Source: Sphingomonas bacterium
GTDB lineage: Bacteria; Pseudomonadota; Alphaproteobacteria; Sphingomonadales; Sphingomonadaceae
Assembly (NCBI GenBank): GCA_030149245.1
Contig: JASBRX010000011.1
Coordinates: 150,343-214,342 of the forward strand
Reading direction: 5' to 3'
DNA length: 64,000 nt
Shown: one piece after another, positions 61,070 through 64,000 of the stretch
Layout: every line of letters starts with the position of its first letter
Position numbering within the stretch: position 1 is the stretch's first letter
Program-made: the position numbers and the translations under genes
The notes under the pieces: generated by a model
What the model was told of the DNA's origin: nothing
The model's input: only the letters and a program-made list of their open reading frames with translations
Database searches by the model: none

Positions 61070-63079
61070 TCAACCGTCAGCACCAAGCTCGGCCGGTGCG
61101 GTGCTGCCATATCCGAACGCGGCGACCCAGGGCTCCAGGATCGGCAAGACCTGCGCCAATTGCGGGCGATAGCGTTCCCAACGTCCGGTCGCGCGGGTGT
61201 AGATCGGTTCGGTCACCTGACCATAGCTCGGCGTCCGGATAAAGCCGCGGGCCTTCGCGGTGCGCTGATGGTCCAGCACCCCCGGATCCCATTCGAGGCC
61301 GAGAAAGTCGAACACCGGCCGCACCGTGCCCTCAACATCCGCGACCATCGTTTCATAACGCACTTCATGGACGTTGAGCGGAAAGATGCCCCGGCACTGC
61401 TGCCAATAGGCCATCACCCGATCATAGAGCAGGCTCCCGCTGGTCAGGTCCAGGAAGCTTGCCATCGCCTGGGTCAACTTGAAATTCTGCATGAAGCAGC
61501 TCAGCACGACGTCGCACGGATGGCGCATGGCGAAAATGATACGGGCGTCGGGGAACAGGCGATGGATCAACGGCGCGCGCATCATCGACAGCGGGTTTTT
61601 GTCGACGATCAGCTTGCCCACTGACTCCGGCGCGACCCGTGCCAGCTCCTCGAAATAGCGCGCGCGCAGCTGAGCCGCGTCGTCCTCACCAATCTCGGCG
61701 ATGCGATCGAAGCCGCCCAGTTCATCGGCAACCTGTGACAGGATCGGCACTTCCTCCAGCACATGGACCGACGGGTGTCCCAGCAGGATCGTGTCCAGCA
61801 GCGTCGTGCCCGAACGCGGAAAACCGACCATGAATGTCGGCGCGGCGGGCGTGGTCGGCAGGGTGATCGCGGGCCAGCGTGCGAACCACTCCGGCGTGGT
61901 GCGGGCAGCAAGCTGCTCGACCTCCGCCTGATAGGCGCGGCGATCGACTCCCTGACCCAGCGGCGATTGCGCCATCGCCCAGTGCATTTCTTCGAACGCC
62001 GCAAAGGCGAGGCCGGTCTCGCCGAGCTGGTCGGCGACCTGCCCGACGAAATGCGATCGCACCGCCGGGTTGATCGACGCCGAACGCGCGTCGCGGGCGA
62101 GCGCCAGCGCGGCGTCGAGCTTGCCCTGACGCCGCAGCACCATCGCTTTGAGATAGTCGATATCCGCACCCTTGGCCCCGCGTGACTCCGTCTGGCGCAG
62201 CAACGCCTCCAGCTCGGCGACGCGATTGCCCTGTTCAAGCAGGATGCCGAGATTGAGCGCCGCCGCTCCGGAATCGGGCCGGGCGTTCAGCGCAAAACGA
62301 TAAGATTGTTCGGCCCGCGCCCGATCCTCCAGGTCCATGAACGCAAGGCCCATGGCGACAAATGTCTCTGGGTTGGTCGAATCGATCCGCGCGGCATCGG
62401 CATATGCGACCAGCGCTTCCCGCGAACGGTCGAGGCGGGTCAGCGCGTGCCCGAATTCGAGCAGCACGGCCGGATTGCGCGGATCGAGCCGCACCGCCTC
62501 CTGAAATGCCAGCGCGCTGTCTTCATAGCGCGACATCGACGCCAGCACGCGACCGATATTGGTGTAGATGATCGCCGAGTCCGGGCGCAGCACCCGCGCC
62601 TGCTGCAATGCGGCCAGGGCAGTTTCCAGCTCGCCAAGTTCGTGCCGGATATTGCCGAGATTGTTCCAGCTATCGGCATCCTGCGGATTGGCCTCCACGA
62701 TCTGCTGATAGGCCATCGCCGCCTCCCACGGGCGGCCAAGCGCTTTCAGAATGTCGGCATGAAGGCGGCGCATCGCATCCGGCTGACCCGGTGCCCCCGC
62801 GAGCGCCTCAGCCTCGTCCAGCTCGCCGGCGTCGACCAGCGCGCGCGCGAGATTGAAGCGCGACCCTGGATTGTCGCCGCCGGCCTTGAGCGCGCGGCGC
62901 AGCAGCGGCACGCCCAGTTTCGCCTCACCGAGCTGGCAATGGGCGATGCCGACGATCTGGAGCGCAGCCGGATTGTTCGGTGCCTGCTTTAGCACCTGTT
63001 CGCCCAATTGCCGTGCGCCCTTCGGGTCACCGCGCCCGAAGAGCGCCGCTGCCTGTTGCAAAGTTTGCTGGATATTCAT
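61070..63079 (-). CDS. TPR-repeat sulfotransferase
   Basis: A 669-residue fusion. Residues 1-390 are about ten TPR-like helical repeats ('PQDADSWNNLGNIRHELGELETALAALQQA', in part, is the clearest). Residues 410-669 are a sulfotransferase domain with PAPS loop 'MVGFPRSGTTLLDTILLGHP' (419-429 core) and 3'-phosphate motif 'ARIIFAMRHPCDVVLSCFMQNF'. This architecture resembles tyrosylprotein-type sulfotransferases and is widespread in sphingomonads and caulobacters next to TonB-dependent receptor genes. The TPR part should bind a protein substrate. Start 63079 chosen after 'GNG' where TPR helix 1 begins. Upstream on the same strand is a TonB-dependent receptor ending with a strong terminator. Confidence 0.9.
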   Translation of the reverse strand: MNIQQTLQQAAALFGRGDPKGARQLGEQVLKQAPNNPAALQIVGIAHCQLGEAKLGVPLLRRALKAGGDNPGSRFNLARALVDAGELDEAEALAGAPGQPDAMRRLHADILKALGRPWEAAMAYQQIVEANPQDADSWNNLGNIRHELGELETALAALQQARVLRPDSAIIYTNIGRVLASMSRYEDSALAFQEAVRLDPRNPAVLLEFGHALTRLDRSREALVAYADAARIDSTNPETFVAMGLAFMDLEDRARAEQSYRFALNARPDSGAAALNLGILLEQGNRVAELEALLRQTESRGAKGADIDYLKAMVLRRQGKLDAALALARDARSASINPAVRSHFVGQVADQLGETGLAFAAFEEMHWAMAQSPLGQGVDRRAYQAEVEQLAARTTPEWFARWPAITLPTTPAAPTFMVGFPRSGTTLLDTILLGHPSVHVLEEVPILSQVADELGGFDRIAEIGEDDAAQLRARYFEELARVAPESVGKLIVDKNPLSMMRAPLIHRLFPDARIIFAMRHPCDVVLSCFMQNFKLTQAMASFLDLTSGSLLYDRVMAYWQQCRGIFPLNVHEVRYETMVADVEGTVRPVFDFLGLEWDPGVLDHQRTAKARGFIRTPSYGQVTEPIYTRATGRWERYRPQLAQVLPILEPWVAAFGYGSTAPAELGADG

Positions 63080-63159
63080 GCCGTTACCCAAAACCGCGCA
63101 CCGCGACCGTGCCCGCATCCGCGCGCACGGTCTGTCAGACCTAAGCGGCGCACTGTGCC

Positions 63160-63193
63160 CCAAAAAAGAAGGGCGAGGCAATCGCCTCGCCCT
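63160..63193 (-). terminator. Strong Rho-independent terminator of the TonB-dependent receptor gene
   Basis: A perfect 12-bp stem GAAGGGCGAGGC (63166-63177) / GCCTCGCCCTTC (63182-63193) with a 4-nt loop, followed on the minus strand by TTTTTT (63165-63160). It lies 25 bp after the receptor stop codon and 81 bp before the TPR-sulfotransferase start, so the two genes are probably separate transcripts. Confidence 0.88.
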
Positions 63194-63217
63194 TCGAAAG
63201 CTGCTGATCCGGCTGGA

Positions 63218-64000
63218 TCAGAACTTGAGCCGTGCCGACACGTAGAAGCGGCGGCCGATGACGTCGTAGGTCGACGGATCGGTGCCCGACTGCACGTTCG
63301 GTGCGTAGGTCGGCGGCTTGCGGTCGAACGCGTTGTTCAGACCCAGACGCAGCGTCATATTCTCGACCTGGCCCTGCACGGCGAAGTCGAAATACCAGAC
63401 CGAACCCGGGCCGGTGAACGTCTCGCCGATATACTGGCGGGCCGCACGGTTCTCCATCGCGTCGATGTAGCGAATGCGGCTCTGCAGCGAGAGGCCCTTG
63501 TTCAGGTTGAAGCCGACATTCATCGTGCCCTTCCATTCCGGGAAGCTGGTGCCGAGACCAGCGCCGAAATAGGAAGCGGTACCCGCATAGTCGGTCTGCA
63601 GACCGCCAAGGCCGGTGACCTTGAAGTCGAACAGATAGTTGAGCAGCAGGTTGAAGTTGATCGACGATTCCGGCCCAACGAACTCGGTCGGCAGGTTGTA
63701 ACCAAGCTGGAAGTCGATGCCCGAAGTCTTGACCGACCCCTGGTTGACCGCCTGGAAATAACCCGTTGCCGGATCGCCACCCAGCGATTCCGGAAGGAAG
63801 ATCGCCGCGATGTTATTGTTGGAGCGGAACAGGCCACCGCAATACGGATTGGTCGCGCTCAGGTTCGGGTTGATGTCGTTATAGCCATAGCACGACGCGA
63901 TGATCTCGTTGACGTCCGGCGAGAAGATCGTGTCGCTGACCTTGATGTTGTAATAATCGATCGAGCCGGTGAAGCCGAGCGCGTTGAACACGAACCCTGC
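63218..64000 (-). CDS. TonB-dependent receptor, C-terminal part (5' end outside window)
   Basis: The last 260 residues of an outer-membrane receptor; the reading frame continues off the right edge. Visible segments such as 'GSIDYYNIKVSDTIFSPDVNEIIASCY', 'NPYCGGLFR', 'NQGSVKTSGIDFQLGYNLPT', 'NFNLLLNYLFDF', 'RIRYIDAMENRA', 'LRLGLNNAFDRKPPTYAP' and the final 'GRRFYVSARLKF' (terminal Phe) are typical of the large sphingomonad-type receptors with a conserved extracellular Cys pair. These often take up oligosaccharides, peptides or siderophores; the ligand here is unknown. Position next to a TPR-sulfotransferase is a familiar association. Confidence 0.88.
   Translation of the reverse strand, partial: AGFVFNALGFTGSIDYYNIKVSDTIFSPDVNEIIASCYGYNDINPNLSATNPYCGGLFRSNNNIAAIFLPESLGGDPATGYFQAVNQGSVKTSGIDFQLGYNLPTEFVGPESSINFNLLLNYLFDFKVTGLGGLQTDYAGTASYFGAGLGTSFPEWKGTMNVGFNLNKGLSLQSRIRYIDAMENRAARQYIGETFTGPGSVWYFDFAVQGQVENMTLRLGLNNAFDRKPPTYAPNVQSGTDPSTYDVIGRRFYVSARLKF

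Overview
The window is ordinary, gene-dense chromosome of a high-GC alphaproteobacterium, most probably a sphingomonad (Sphingomonas or a close relative). This rests on very high third-position GC, the gene sets rph-rdgB, hrcA-grpE and rsmI-yraN-gshB with a divergent lipoprotein, several sphingomonad-type small conserved proteins, TonB-dependent receptors with a TPR-sulfotransferase, and many intergenic inverted repeats. I see no rRNA, tRNA, CRISPR array, prophage or insertion sequence. The assignment is inference, because no taxonomic marker gene is present.

Layout. 1-7.4 kb: GreA/GreB-type factor (cut by the window edge), neutral zinc metallopeptidase, patatin, 3-hydroxybutyrate dehydrogenase with a DUF4893 lipoprotein, M20 amidohydrolase, Bax-inhibitor-like membrane protein and ThpR. 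7.4-13.5 kb: Cu/Zn SOD, XerC, a serine hydrolase with a TPR protein, and a glyoxalase operon (gloA, nitronate monooxygenase, gloB) facing a DedA gene. 13.5-21.9 kb: gshB, yraN and rsmI against an LpoA-like lipoprotein; hemW; a CAP-domain lipoprotein; an unfamiliar Cys-rich protein; a ferritin-like protein; rdgB-rph. 21.9-28 kb: hrcA-grpE, glnD and a VOC protein. 28-33.8 kb: thrS, infC, a GH16 glycosidase and an OmpA-like protein, with an apparent threonine attenuator in front of thrS. 33.8-45.7 kb: LD-carboxypeptidase divergent from a Mur-ligase, a small Xre/membrane-protein/hydrolase operon, transaldolase, priA, and two envelope proteases. 45.7-55 kb: ada, purEK, an M16 protease and a complete TonB-dependent receptor. 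55-64 kb: clpB followed without real gaps by three Fe(II)/2-oxoglutarate oxygenase-type genes and a sulfotransferase, facing a small secreted protein, a TPR-sulfotransferase and a second TonB-dependent receptor.

Main points of interest. (1) A 32-codon ORF with five consecutive Thr codons, a good ribosome-binding site, a strong hairpin after the Thr run and a terminator-like hairpin lies just upstream of thrS; it has the architecture of a ribosome-mediated attenuator. (2) The clpB-oxygenase-sulfotransferase block looks like a protein or peptide hydroxylation/sulfation system of unknown target. (3) A non-coding array of about 15 units with an 11-bp period, each opening with GTCGC, lies between 34081 and 34243. 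(4) At least eight copies of a long inverted-repeat element sit at gene ends, sometimes abutting or supplying stop codons.

Start sites were chosen from family alignment known to me, ribosome-binding sites and overlaps; several are uncertain, as stated per gene.
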